This document shows, piece after piece, positions 33,723-44,120 of a DNA stretch of 64,000 nucleotides. Position 1 is the first letter of the stretch; each line of letters opens with the position of its first letter. Source of the stretch: Puccinellia tenuiflora (taxonomy: Eukaryota > Streptophyta > Magnoliopsida > Poales > Poaceae); the NCBI GenBank assembly GCA_012064385.1, contig QRDG01000131.1, forward strand, positions 2,312,316 through 2,376,315. Direction: 5' to 3'. The notes under the pieces were generated by a model. That model saw only the letters and a list, made by a program, of their open reading frames with translations, was not told the origin of the DNA and searched no databases. The position numbers were made by a program, and so were the translations under genes.

Positions 33723-35605
33723 CTATCCATCTACTGAGTACTGGTTACTAGCAAGCACCTGTTGTATCTGATCAGCAACAATCCTTGCCACAACCTCTGG
33801 TGAAAACCTCTCGACCATGTCCTCCCTTGCCTTCCTCCCTTTACTCCTCGCCTCATCCCGATCAACCAATACACGTCTCATCAAAGATATCAGATGATCA
33901 ACCGATGGCTCGGCATTGAGATGACCCTTGAATGGCCCTTCAGTGACCTCGGTCAGCCTGTCCACGTCCAATGGGTACCCATTCTCTTCGGTCAGGTATT
34001 CTGTTGGCCCTGACCTATTCGTCACAATCACTGGCAGCTCCATGGCAATGGCTTCGACCACTGGCCTGCCCCACCCCTCGCCACGGGAAGGCAGAACAAA
34101 TGCATCTACAGCCTTGTACAACTTTGGAAGGGAAGACTGCGGGATATGGTCGTCAACCACCCGGACTTCTGCCCATCCTCCGGCTGGCTCCTCAATGCTG
34201 GAGCTTTTCACAAATTTATGGATCTTCCCTCTGAAATCACTGCCAGTCTGGTAGGCATGGGTCAGTAGGTAGAGTGTAACATTATCAGCTCCAGAGAACT
34301 CCTGCAAGAAGGCTCTCAGCAGCACATCCCAGCCCTTTCTCTGCTCCCATTTGAACACACTAAGAAACACAAAACCTTTCCCTTTGGGTCTAACAAGATC
34401 CCTTGTCGAATCATCAGGCAACACAGAGAAACCAATTGGAAGAGGAAATGCGACGTGCTTCGTCGGATCAAAAAGCGCGACATCCACGGCCTGGACCACC
34501 TTCACGACCTTGGAGGCATCCACCCCGCTCTTCATGAATGTGGACACATGGAAATATGTCGGTACCCAGACAGCATCCATCTTGTTGCAGCGGCTGACAT
34601 GCTCCGGGGAGACGCGGTCAGTTTCGAACATCGTCCGGCCAATGACAAACGCCAGCTCGTCGTACCCTTGCACCGGCGGGTACCACGAGCCAGGCTCATT
34701 GTGGCACACAATGGCGGCTCGGGAGAGATCACACTGTGCGATGGCTAGCTTGTGCGCCATGTTCTTGGACTTCTCGGGCAAGCCGTGCCAGAACTCGGTC
34801 GACTCTCGAGGTCGCCGTGGTGGGCAATCGACAGCGTGAAGTTGTCGCCGACACCGGCGACAACGTTCCCGTCAAGGGTGGCGACATAGGACCAGGCCTC
34901 GGAGGAGTAGCCACCGTGAGAGGCGAAAGGGGCCATCCATAGAACAAATGGTGGGTTCGACGTATCATCCACGATCTCTGGATTATTCGGGCGGAGAAGG
35001 GAATGATTCGGCGTTACGAGCAGGCGGTGATCCGTCGGGCGGAGAAGAGAAGAATTCGACGTGAAGAGCAGGTAGCGATCCGGTGGGCGGAGAAGGGAGA
35101 AATTCGACGTAAAGAGTAGGCGGCGATCCGGTGGGTGGAGAAGGGAAGTATTCGGGGTGAAAAAGTTGGCGATCTGGGGGTTGTAGAAGGGACGAATTCG
35201 ACGTTAATAGAAGGTGACGATCCGGCGGGTGGAGAAGAGAAGTATTCGGAGTGAAGAGTAGGTGGCGATCTGGCGGGTGGAGAAGGGAACTATTCGGGGT
35301 GAAGAGTAAGTGGCAATCCGGCGGGTGTAAAAGGGAGGAATTCGACGTGAACAGAAGGTGACGATCCGGCGGGTGGAGTAGGGAGGAATTCGACATGAAG
35401 AACAGGTGACGATCCGGCTGGTGGAGTAGGGACGAGTTATGTGTGGGAGGGTGCGGGCGGAGGTGGCGTGGTGCGGGTTTGCTTGAGACGGCGAGGAGAG
35501 AGGGCGACATGAGGAGGAGCACGAGGAGGTGGTGGTGCACTGGTGCATGGCTCTGGGTTTATGGGCTGGCCGGAAAAAAGGCTGGGTGGTAGGCGAGCCT
35601 GACAT
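33723..35605 (-). pseudogene. GT4 glycosyltransferase pseudogene, paralogue of the gene at 39604-41103
   Basis: The C-terminal 352 residues (34781 to 33723) are open and very close to the intact copy, including the donor-site motif EGWGRPVVE and the same end (QYSVDG). Upstream, LWMAPFASHGGYSSEAWSYV is in another frame. GAGAG at about 34803-34808 has two extra bases relative to the intact gene, and so breaks the frame after HHGDLES. The N-terminus (from about 35605) retains similarity (GSPTTQP, then HHHLL), also with a frame break. The linker between membrane anchor and catalytic domain has become a 48-bp tandem repeat, one unit of which is 46 bp and shifts the frame again. Confidence 0.85.
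34981..35440 (-). repeat. 48-bp coding minisatellite, nine to ten units, in the glycosyltransferase pseudogene
   Basis: The GATCC/GATCT anchor recurs at 35029, 35077, 35125, 35171, 35219, 35267, 35315, 35363 and 35411, that is every 48 bp except one 46-bp unit. On the minus strand each unit encodes 16 residues such as SSLLHPPDRHLLFTSN. The intact paralogue has just one PSLPRPPEPGPSA-like segment in this place. Confidence 0.9.
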
Positions 35606-36022
35606 GATGGCCAAGACGAATGCGGGACGAACCCGGATGTGTAGCTCAGTGGGAGTCTGCTCTCAGCGTAGAGTGAGAGGGTCCTTATAAAGAAGGTAAA
35701 TGCTTCTGGAAGCGGCACGTGGCATGGTGTTGCTTTTCTCTCCGTCTTCTCCACCCGTCTCTATACCTCTCACCTAGTCACGCCCACGCGCTGCCGACTA
35801 GCTCCATGGCGCGCAGCTCCATTCGAAGTCGAGGTGCCGACGTGCCTTCACCCTCAACGCCTATACTTGTCGCCCGTGGACGCTTCGTCGTTGTGGAGTT
35901 CAGCAAAGTCCTTGTGTCCAGAGCTTCGCTTCAAGGAAGTCTTCCTCCGCCGCTAAAAATAGTCAGCACAGAAGACGTTTCCAGCTTATTTTTTCGTCTC
36001 GAGCCCGCTTAACTGTGTTACC
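35606..36022. other. Promoter-side flank of the glycosyltransferase pseudogene
   Basis: 35625-35660 matches the flank of the intact gene at about 41183-41215. A plus-strand open frame at 35719-36012 has no recognisable domain. The corresponding stretch next to the intact gene is 3 kb long. Confidence 0.4.
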
Positions 36023-36610
36023 GGACCATCTAGCAAGACAAACGCTGAATCCCACGAGTGATTGTAGTAACCTAATAAATTATGCCGGCCTAGCAAACAG
36101 CAACCATGTAAGCACCATGCTCCATCTGAGTAACAATGCAGGCCATTTTAGACATTCACACGGCCTCCAAGATGTCACTTTGACCATCTAGAGACTATTT
36201 CTATGTAAATATGTGAGATTCAAACAAATATGAGTACACAGTATAAAGTATATTTCATGATGAATCTACTAATATCAATATCAATATCAAAGCGCAGATT
36301 TGAAAACAGGAAATAATTACAGTTTATCCGAGCCGAGGGGAATGGTATCTCAACTAGTGTATATGCCTCAGGTCTGATTGGAATTTTACTTGCAAGTGTG
36401 AAAGGTATGTATGAATAGTTTCCTCAATGTTTGTGTCATGCAAAACCCTGCAGTGCAAAGCAGATTAAATTACAATAACAGTTGCATGAAGCATGGTCCC
36501 ATTTTGGCAGTGTCGAACAAACTGAGGTTGATGCTTTTACCAAATATAGTATGTTTTAAAATTGGAAAACATAATAAAACCACATGCAATTTTGGTGTAA
36601 GATTGCACGT
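36023..36610 (-). pseudogene. Fragment of a duplicated P-loop ATPase gene (exons 9 and 6 with introns)
   Basis: 36023-36290 matches 44315-44600 (decayed exon 9 and its intron) and 36292-36610 matches 45310-45660, including exon 6 (LHDTNIEE conserved, then diverged). The segment that holds exons 7 and 8 in the intact gene (44700-45203) is missing, with the junction at an ATATCAA microhomology. It stands in the same order and orientation to the glycosyltransferase pseudogene as in the intact pair. Confidence 0.8.
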
Positions 36611-37154
36611 TTAAGTCTCACACATTTTATTACCTTGCAGTGTGTACATGGACAGCCAACATTCTTCTTCCTGCTCCTCCGCCTTCTTGCTGCATCAGAA
36701 ACACTTACTCTGAATATTCATCAGTGCCTTAGGAATCTGGATTGAAATAGCACAAAAGATACGGTGTTACTTGAACCATGAGCTCTGCACCAGCCGCAAC
36801 TCCTCGCCTGGCTCCAGCTTGCTGCAGATCCTTTGCTTCGCTTCCAGTGTTGGGCCTTAGACGGCCTTCCGATGAGAGCTTTCCCGCTTGAACATTTCTC
36901 GCGAGAATATTGATGGTTGAATATCTGTAGTTGGTACTTGGGGTGGTGCTTTTTGCAGCTGTAAAATTACTATCCATATTTTTTCCACTGTCATCTACAG
37001 CTGTAAAATGAGCAAGCAACATATATATTTTGATATATGAATTAGTTGTCGGAAATTTCACATGAAGAAAAAGCAAACTGGAGTTTTCATCAGCGAAAAT
37101 GCATTAGTTGTCGGAAATTCACATAAAAAACAATATAGCTGTGGTATCTGCACC
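36611..37154 (-). other. Exon-like open stretch of unknown origin
   Basis: On the minus strand, about 37000-36740 is open and bounded by a plausible acceptor (CTACAG-like at about 37000) and a GTAACA donor-like site. It encodes DDSGKNMDSNFTAAKSTT and further low-complexity residues. I do not recognise the family. A short repeat (TTAGTTGTCGGAAATT) occurs at about 37040 and 37105. Confidence 0.3.
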
Positions 37155-38170
37155 TGTTGTGGACTTAGATCCACAACGCGATAATACCGTGCAGAAGATG
37201 TACCAAAATATCTCTTCCTGTTTGCACACATGCACATAGAACCAAACTCATCTTTGAGCCGCCGTCTGCACATGCATGGCTAAGCTCAATTCCATCTACA
37301 TCGCCAACGCTTGCCTCATGCACATCACATGAAGATCTCCCACCCAGCCTCGACACCGCCGCTGCAGAGGACTCTGCTGCTGTTCCTCTTGCTGCACTGG
37401 CCACCTTATCTGTGCTCGACCGCGTCTGCACGGACTTGTGGCGTCTCCAGTGCTTCTTCTTCCTGCTGCTACCACCACTGCTGTTACTTCGACCGCAACC
37501 AATGCCGCGGCTGCTGCCGCAACTGCACTTGGCTGCGCCGCTATAGCCTTTTCTTCTTGCTGCGATACCTTGTTCGCTGCTGCTGCTTGTTGCGTTCCTG
37601 GTGCCGAATTTGTAGCACCTGATTTGTCAAACGATACCGCAGTAACTCGGTACCAAGTTGACAACAACCATCGTATATGTTCCGTCCATCCAAGCTTTGA
37701 AGAGCTCGTGCAACATCGTGACCTTGGCCATATTTGACAAAGGCCACGATCCTGGATCTTCCTGGAAAAATTCCAAAGGTCTCCACCACTCCATAAGGAA
37801 GCCATGGTGGTCAGCTCTCATACCAAATGTTGTGGACTTAGATCCACAACGGGATAACTACCGTGCATAAGGTAGCCAGACGGCGTGGGTGCGAGGGGTT
37901 GGGTAGACATAGGTTGAGAAGAGAGAATAACCAGGGATAGATTAGATTGACTGTTCTTGCTTGTCTCAACCCTAGATACATGCCTTATAGAGTGGATGCT
38001 TAGACCCTTGACCTCTCCTAATACAATTGGACTTATCACACCTTTCCTCATACCACTGGACTCTTTCCTAATCTTATACTTTCCTAATGGACTCTTACAA
38101 TACTTCTCTTTCATGGACTCCTCCCACGCTACTACTCCTGCCTTGATACAGTGGACCCATGTCCACAACA
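37155..38170 (-). mobile_element. Copia-type mini-retrotransposon, 1016 bp, with GCACC target duplication
   Basis: GCACC flanks it at 37150-37154 and 38171-38175. On the minus strand the 5' LTR is 38170-37828 (343 bp, TGTTGTGGAC...GTCCACAACA). After two bases comes TGGTATGAGAGC (37825-37814), the initiator-tRNA-Met primer site with one change. The 3' LTR is only a stub of about 40 bp (about 37195-37155). The internal part has no gag or pol. It contains a frame resembling part of an RNA-recognition motif and an Ala-rich frame. LTR termini are inverted repeats (TGTTGTGGA/TCCACAACA). Confidence 0.85.
37541..37789 (-). pseudogene. RNA-recognition-motif fragment (PTB-like) inside the mini-retrotransposon
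   Basis: The minus-strand frame reads VVETFGIFPGRSRIVAFVKY, then ARALQSLDGRNIYDGCCQL, which has the strand-helix-strand order of the second half of an RRM. GRNIYDGCCQL is the signature of plant polypyrimidine-tract-binding proteins. After CCQL the similarity leaves this frame, and an adjacent frame is Ala-rich. It looks like a captured piece of a host gene, without its own start, and is unlikely to be functional. Confidence 0.5.
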
Positions 38171-38175
38171 GCACC

Positions 38176-39603
38176 CTAGCAAAGAAAGACATTATAAAAA
38201 ACAAAAAAGGGTGGGAAATATTTATGTGTGCATCCACTCTCCTGATTCGAAAGGAAACAGTTTGCGGTGCACCTATGTGTGTGTCCACTCTCCTGAACTG
38301 CTATCTGCACATGACCGAAGCGATAATCAAAAAACGACAGTTGTATGCATCTTGGCTATGTTCAATGTTAAGCATTCTAGTACTCATTTTCTAAAAATTT
38401 GATTATTAACCTTTGTATTATAATAATTCAGTTACAGTTGCACATACTAATTCAGACTTAGAAACTTTTGTTTTACGTTCTATTTTGAACCTGTTAGCTA
38501 TCACTGCACCGGATATGAAGGTTGAATTCATAACTTTAAAAGAATCGGGTTGTGCTGGAAAAACTGTAGTATCTACAATCTGACTCTGAACTCAAGTTTT
38601 AACAAGAAATCTTGTCACTCAAAAAGCACAACAAAAGGCATGCTACAACCTGGAAGGAAAGAAACAACGCACTACCTTCCATGCAAGGTTGATCAAGTGC
38701 CATAATGCCATCTCGTCTACTGTTTCTTGTTGGGACAACAAAAGATAACTTAACTGGATTGGACTAGACTCAGGGGCGGAGACACGGGGGGCGAGCAGGG
38801 GCTAGACCCCCCCCCCCCCCCCCCCCTGGTTCAGCCCCCCCTAACAATCTGGTGTATACGTATGTATACATATGAGCAGTATAAACGTGCTAATTGCCGC
38901 ATATTTTGTTTACGAGAGAAGCTAATCGACGCAAAAACTCCTTTTCTTCTAACTTCCCTTTGGTTTACCGAGCACGAGCAGATCATCTCCCTTAACCTAA
39001 TCTCAGATTGCGTTTCCATGGCGCCTGACACCGGTTGCAAACTACGCAAAGGGCCAGCCGCTAGAAAAATCACTCGCGATGACGTCGTGGCCGTGCTAGC
39101 CGCTGTGCTGAATTGTCGATCCTGCCGATCGCTGCGGGGCCTCACCATCATGGAAGGCGTGGACCTCCCCATCATCTACTAACTAGAAGGGGTGTCTAAA
39201 CCTCCTTTCTACTGAAAGGAGTGTCTAAACCTCCTTTCTACTGAGCCATGATAGGATGGGCTGAACAGTAACTGGCTAGATCTTCGTTTATCTACTAACT
39301 AGAAGGGGAAGGTGCAAATATTATGCAAGGGCTTGAGCTGAATGGTCACATTCAGTATTATTCTTTTAACAGCAAATGCCAAGTTAATAAAAAAAGCTCA
39401 CTGTCATAAATCAATAACATGCCTGCTTATCATTCAACTAGTGATAGCAAAAAGGCAAACAAACAACAGTCACCATCTATCCGACAATTGCAGAAACTGG
39501 TACACAAACTCCTATGAAGCAGCACTGACTAACATGCCTACCATACCTGCATGATATAGGTGTAGATATCTACTTTCCTTTCGAATACATGATCACGTTT
39601 CAA
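38176..39603. other. 3' flank of the intact glycosyltransferase with an unrelated insertion
   Basis: 38565-38770 and 39200-39603 match 32990-33200 and 33290-33720. Between them, 38775-39190 is absent from the other copy. It begins CAGGGGCGGAGAC, like a hAT-type terminus, has a run of 20 C at 38807-38826 and no matching right end. A direct repeat of TCTAAACCTCCTTTCTACTG lies at 39193 and 39222. No gene is recognised. Confidence 0.5.
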
Positions 39604-41103
39604 CTATCCGTCTACTGAGTACTGGGTACTGGCAAGCACCTGTTGTATCTGATCAGCAACAATCCTTGCCACAACTTCTGGTGAAAACCTCTGGACCATG
39701 TCTTCCCTTGCCTTCCTTCCTTTACTCCTTGCCTCTTCTCGATCAACAAAGACACGTCTCATCAAAGCTCTCAGATGATCAACTGATGGCTCAGCGCAGA
39801 GATGACCCTTGAATGGCCCTTCAGTGACCTCAGCCAGCCTGTCCACGTCCAATGGGTACCCGTTCTCTTCAGTCAGGTATTCCGTTGGGCCTGACCAATT
39901 CGTCACAATCACCGGCAGTTCCATGGCCATGGCTTCAACCACCGGTCTGCCCCACCCCTCGCCACGTGAAGGCAGCACAAATGCATCTGCTGCCTTGTAC
40001 AACCTTGGAAGGGCAGGCTGTGGGACATGCTCATCAACCACCCAGACCTCTGCCCATCCTCCCACTGGCTCCTCAATGCTGGAGTTCTTCACAAACCTAT
40101 GGATCTTCCCTCCGAAATCGGTGTCAGAGTGATAGGCATTGGTCAGTAGGTAGAGTGCAACATCATCAGCTCCAGAGAACTCCTGCAAGAAGGCCCTCAG
40201 CAGGACATCCCAGCCCTTCCTCTGCTCCCACTTGAACACACTAAGAAACACAAAGCCTTTGCCTTTGGAGCTCACGGGACTCGATGCCGAATCATCAGGC
40301 GCCATGACAGAGAAACCAATCGGAAGAGGGAACGCGACGTGCTTGGCCGGATCGAAGAAGACGACATCGACGGCCTGCACCACCTTGACGACCTTGGAGG
40401 GATCCACCCCGCTTTTAATGAATGTGGACACATGGAAATCTGTCGGTACCCATACGGCGTCCATCCGGTTGCAGCGCCTGACGTGCTCCGGCGAGACGCG
40501 GTCGGTCTCGAACATCGTCCGGCCGATGACGAAGGCCGGCTCGTCGTACCCGGTGGGCGGGCAGGGCAGGGACTCGTACATGGGCGGGTGCCACGCGCCG
40601 GGCTCGCTGTGGCAGACGACGACGGACCGGGAGAGGTCGCACGGCGCGGTGGCGAGCCTGTGCGCCAGGTCCTTGGACCGCTCGGGCAGGCCGTGCCAGA
40701 AGTCCGGCGACTCGAGGTCGCCGTGGTGCGCGATCGAGAGGGTGTAGTTGGCGCCGACCCCCGCGGCGGCGTTCCCGTCGAGGGAGGCGACGTAGGACCA
40801 GGCCTCGGAGCAGTAGCCGCCGCCCGAGGCGAACGGGGCCATCCATAGAACACATGGTGGGCGTCCCGCGTGGCCTGGGGTGTCGGCCGAAGGGCCTGGC
40901 TCCGGCGGGCGGGGGAGGGAAGGCTTCGGCCTGAGGAGCAGGTGGAGGAGGCGTGGTAGGGGGTTTCTTGAGGTCGCGAAGAGGACGGCGAGGGCGAGGG
41001 CGAGGAGGGAGGTCGCCGTGAGGAGGAGGCGGTGGTGGTGCCTGGGTCTGGGATTGGGGGCTGGAGGGAGAGGTTGGGTCGGAGGTGAGCCTGAGTCTGG
41101 CAT
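39604..41103 (-). CDS. GT4-family glycosyltransferase, type II membrane protein, single exon
   Basis: It encodes 499 residues. The N-terminus has a Pro-rich cytoplasmic tail, a membrane anchor at about residues 25-43 (LLLTATSLLALALAVLFATS) and a Pro-rich stem. The catalytic part starts with CVLWMAPFASGGGYCSEAWS and carries the GT-B fold C-domain typical of glycosyl-transferase group 1: GKGFVFLSVFKWEQRKGWDV, then DAFVLPSRGEGWGRPVVEAM with the E-x7-E motif at E382 and E390. Such proteins transfer a sugar from a nucleotide sugar with retention; a Golgi location fits the anchor but is inferred, and the acceptor is unknown. The frame is intact and the start is the only upstream ATG that keeps the anchor. 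A broken duplicate lies at 33723-35605. Confidence 0.9.
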   Translation of the reverse strand: MPDSGSPPTQPLPPAPNPRPRHHHRLLLTATSLLALALAVLFATSRNPLPRLLHLLLRPKPSLPRPPEPGPSADTPGHAGRPPCVLWMAPFASGGGYCSEAWSYVASLDGNAAAGVGANYTLSIAHHGDLESPDFWHGLPERSKDLAHRLATAPCDLSRSVVVCHSEPGAWHPPMYESLPCPPTGYDEPAFVIGRTMFETDRVSPEHVRRCNRMDAVWVPTDFHVSTFIKSGVDPSKVVKVVQAVDVVFFDPAKHVAFPLPIGFSVMAPDDSASSPVSSKGKGFVFLSVFKWEQRKGWDVLLRAFLQEFSGADDVALYLLTNAYHSDTDFGGKIHRFVKNSSIEEPVGGWAEVWVVDEHVPQPALPRLYKAADAFVLPSRGEGWGRPVVEAMAMELPVIVTNWSGPTEYLTEENGYPLDVDRLAEVTEGPFKGHLCAEPSVDHLRALMRRVFVDREEARSKGRKAREDMVQRFSPEVVARIVADQIQQVLASTQYSVDG

Positions 41104-44100
41104 GGTGGCCGAGACGGTGGTGTGGGCACGAGGCCGGCTGCGTGGCTGGCCGGCGGCAGGCTCAGTCCTCGGCGAGGCAGATCGGCAGCCCGGATGTGTA
41201 GCTCAGTGGCAGTGTCTTTTTTCTCTGAGCGTCAGAGGAAGAGTTCGAGAAAAAAAAAACGACAGTATGACACCCTGCATTCTGCAATGTGTGAACAATA
41301 CAGTGGAAGTGACTTCTAAAACAGAAATTCACATCAGCTCTCACATGTTCCTGATATATTAAATATATATAGTAAAGTATTTTTAAATAAATTGGATACA
41401 AATATATATTAGGTTTCAGCACACATGCAAAGTTTCAGAATGAAATGATATGTTTTGTGCTCTGTGAAAAAAAAAACTTTGGTCAAAAGGAGATCCAAAA
41501 ATACATTTAAAAAAAAACTGAGGCTCCGTTTGGCATCAAAATATTTTTAAAATATAGAGTGAATACTTCGGTTTCTAAAAATACTGAAGTATTGAATACT
41601 TTAAGGTGTTTGGATCCAAGAAAATGGTTTTAAAACTGAAATATTCATCAAAACTGTAATTTTTATTTTTTGAAGTATTTGAGAAAGAGGTCTGCTCCTC
41701 TTTTTTTTTTTAACTGAAGTATTTGCAACGGCGTTAGAATACTTTGTTTTTAAAATACTTCAGTTTAAAAAATGTTTCACTGCCAAACTAAGTCTCATTT
41801 TGTTTTTTACACAGATCATAAAAAATATCATTTCATTCTGAAACTTTACACGTGTGTTGACAACTTGTATATCTTTGCCTCCATTTTTTGAATATTTTAC
41901 TATTTTTTAAATTCTTTTAATATACCAGTAGCATGTGAGCTCAGGAACCAAAATGCCTCTCCCACTTCCAAAGAAATACTCTATAGATTGCATAGTCATG
42001 CTGCTAAACCCACTCAAAATCGTAGAATTGTTCTTTCCCTGAGATTCGATATATATTTTCTCTTCCATTACACACACACGTGTGTCACTATATATACACA
42101 TCTTCTTGTATTATGTCATATAGTTATACTGCAAGGTTTAGTTTTGAAACCAGACGTAGGATAAATTCACTTTGACACATGGGAGAATAATATTCCTACC
42201 ACCAAAAAATATATTTTAACTTGTTAAAAAGTTTGAACAAAAATTTGACACAAACATCTCTGACATTCTATATGGGCACAACAAGTTCATGAAAAACCGA
42301 TATTTTTTATGTCTTAGGTAAAAAAAACACACAAAAAATGTCTAATGAAAAACCTTTTTTAGCACCAATTTCTGTCTTTTTTGCACACAATACAAAAAAT
42401 ACCAATTTTGCGTGAAACGACTTTGTGAGCATATAAAATGTCAAGTTATATGCTCAAAACTTTTTATCCATTTTTTATGTTTAAATTTGTTTAAAATATA
42501 CTTAGAAAAACAGGAGCATATGCTTCCGGGTGCCAAAACATCACCCCCAACAAGCAGCAGCATCAACTGGTATAATATCTATTCAATTAACAACACCCTC
42601 AGCATTTCTGGAGAGCCTCTTTTTCCCCTTTGCGATAAGCAACGTATCGAGGGTCCTCCCGTTCCACCTTCGTCAACAAAAGGATTAACGATATACCAGC
42701 TACTTCCACAGAGCCAAGCAAATTAGCAAAGCAAGACGTATGTACGATACAGATAACAGAGTGAACATGGTCATTCTATTATTAAGCCTACCCGAGTGTG
42801 TCACAACATGAACTGGTACATGATCTAATCATGCTGAATTACAGAAACATCTGCCAAAAAACTGTTACAGAGCGTATTTCCAATCACCAGAGCGTGTCCA
42901 CGGCAATGGGCAATTTTGTGTCAACTTCTGTTGCGGCTTGAGCGAGATTCCCAGCTCCCAACATCGGACATCGGCAATCCTCAACCAAAATGGTGTATAG
43001 ATAAACAGAAACCTAAAAAGAACCATAGTGCTACTACGATTGATGATATCCTTGTTAGCGTAGTATAAAATAGACGTCCACCTCTGCCAACCATGATGTG
43101 AAATTCCTGAGCCATCCTGAAAGACCAAAAGCAGCAAGGGTTCAGCCAACTGAGGTTTAAATTGTGGCTCTGGTAATGCGCAAATTAGGCCAGGACCCAA
43201 GTACTGTAAACCAACACACTTTTGTTTCTTAAATTAGACCACAATGGTTATGTCTGTATGCGCACGGTTTACCGTTTAGTTTGCTTGCAACTAGGTGATA
43301 CTGAATAAAACAGTATTCGTGGTTCAATGTGAAAATAAAGAGTATAGCTGGGTTGTTGTCGCGCACATCTCAAAATGTAAATCTCGAAATGGAGGACTAA
43401 TGGACTATGTGGCATGTAACTGATGAAATAAGAGAAGAATAGCACGCAATCGCAAAAGCTAAGCCAGTGTCTTGTTCTGAGTATGCACGGCCGAGAAACA
43501 CAATAGGCCTTCCTGATTTTGCACTGTACTAGCAACAATGTAACATGGAGATGCAGCCTGATTTCGCAGTTTCGAGAGAGTGGGCGAGCCTAAGGTAGAG
43601 CACATTTGGAGGGTGACAGCAACATCAACAGCAGGCACGTCGGCCTCTTTGTCAGGAGGACTGGAAGGAGAATACAGTTGTTTGTTGTTCTTATTAATTA
43701 CACTTTATTTGATTTTGCAGAAAAATGTTTAAAGCATAGCTGCAAGCTGAAGCCAGTCATATGAAAGTTCAACATGTGGAATGCTTCCAATCTATAGTAT
43801 CCATGCTTACCAGGTTACTGCTGAATGGAAGAAAGATGGCAAATGGTTATAATGTATGACAGGTGAATGAACTTACATGTGCATGTGAGTGGTTGTGAAA
43901 TCATATATATTCTTCAAATATTCTTATGGATACTAGAGAGTAAATCCATCAAAATCACAAGTCAGTTGCACACGACAAAATTCAAAAAGGTTCCTGGTCC
44001 ATTCAAATCACTTCTAGATACAAGAGAATTTTCTTGACATATCCTGTATAACAAATGAAATATAAGGGCCCCACTTCAAGTTCAAAATAACTCTGAATAT

Positions 44101-44120
44101 ATGAGTTCTTACATACCTTG
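41104..44120. other. Intergenic between glycosyltransferase and ATPase, repeat-rich
   Basis: No gene is seen. It contains a long inverted-repeat element (41336-41944) and AT-rich sequence to about 42500. 43000-44100 is ordinary and may include the 3' UTR of the ATPase gene. Confidence 0.5.
41336..41944. mobile_element. Long inverted-repeat element with an inner MITE-like repeat
   Basis: The arms at about 41336-41475 and 41804-41944 are imperfect inverted repeats (for example TTTCAGAATGAAATGATA at 41433-41450 against TATCATTTCATTCTGAAA at 41826-41843). Between them, 41520-41796 has its own inverted ends (GAGGCTCCGTTTGGCA and TGCCAAACTAAGTCTC) and several ATACTTCAG-type subterminal motifs in both orientations. 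I could not find target duplications for either. Confidence 0.6.

Noticed and set aside
34981..35440. Regular 48-bp spacing that could suggest a CRISPR-like array
   Set aside because: The whole unit is repeated with no unique spacers, and it lies in frame in a plant gene; it is a minisatellite.
35630..35690. tRNA-like box A (TGTAGCTCAGTGG) upstream of both glycosyltransferase copies (also about 41193)
   Set aside because: No complete cloverleaf and no proper B box at the right distance; at best a tRNA or SINE relic.
37296..37805. Long minus-strand frame rich in Ala in the mini-retrotransposon
   Set aside because: It is a different frame from the RRM-like one and low in complexity; not called as a separate gene.
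40272..41129. 285-residue frame overlapping the glycosyltransferase on the same strand
   Set aside because: Shadow frame of GC-rich coding sequence with Ser/Pro/Arg bias; the glycosyltransferase frame has the domains.
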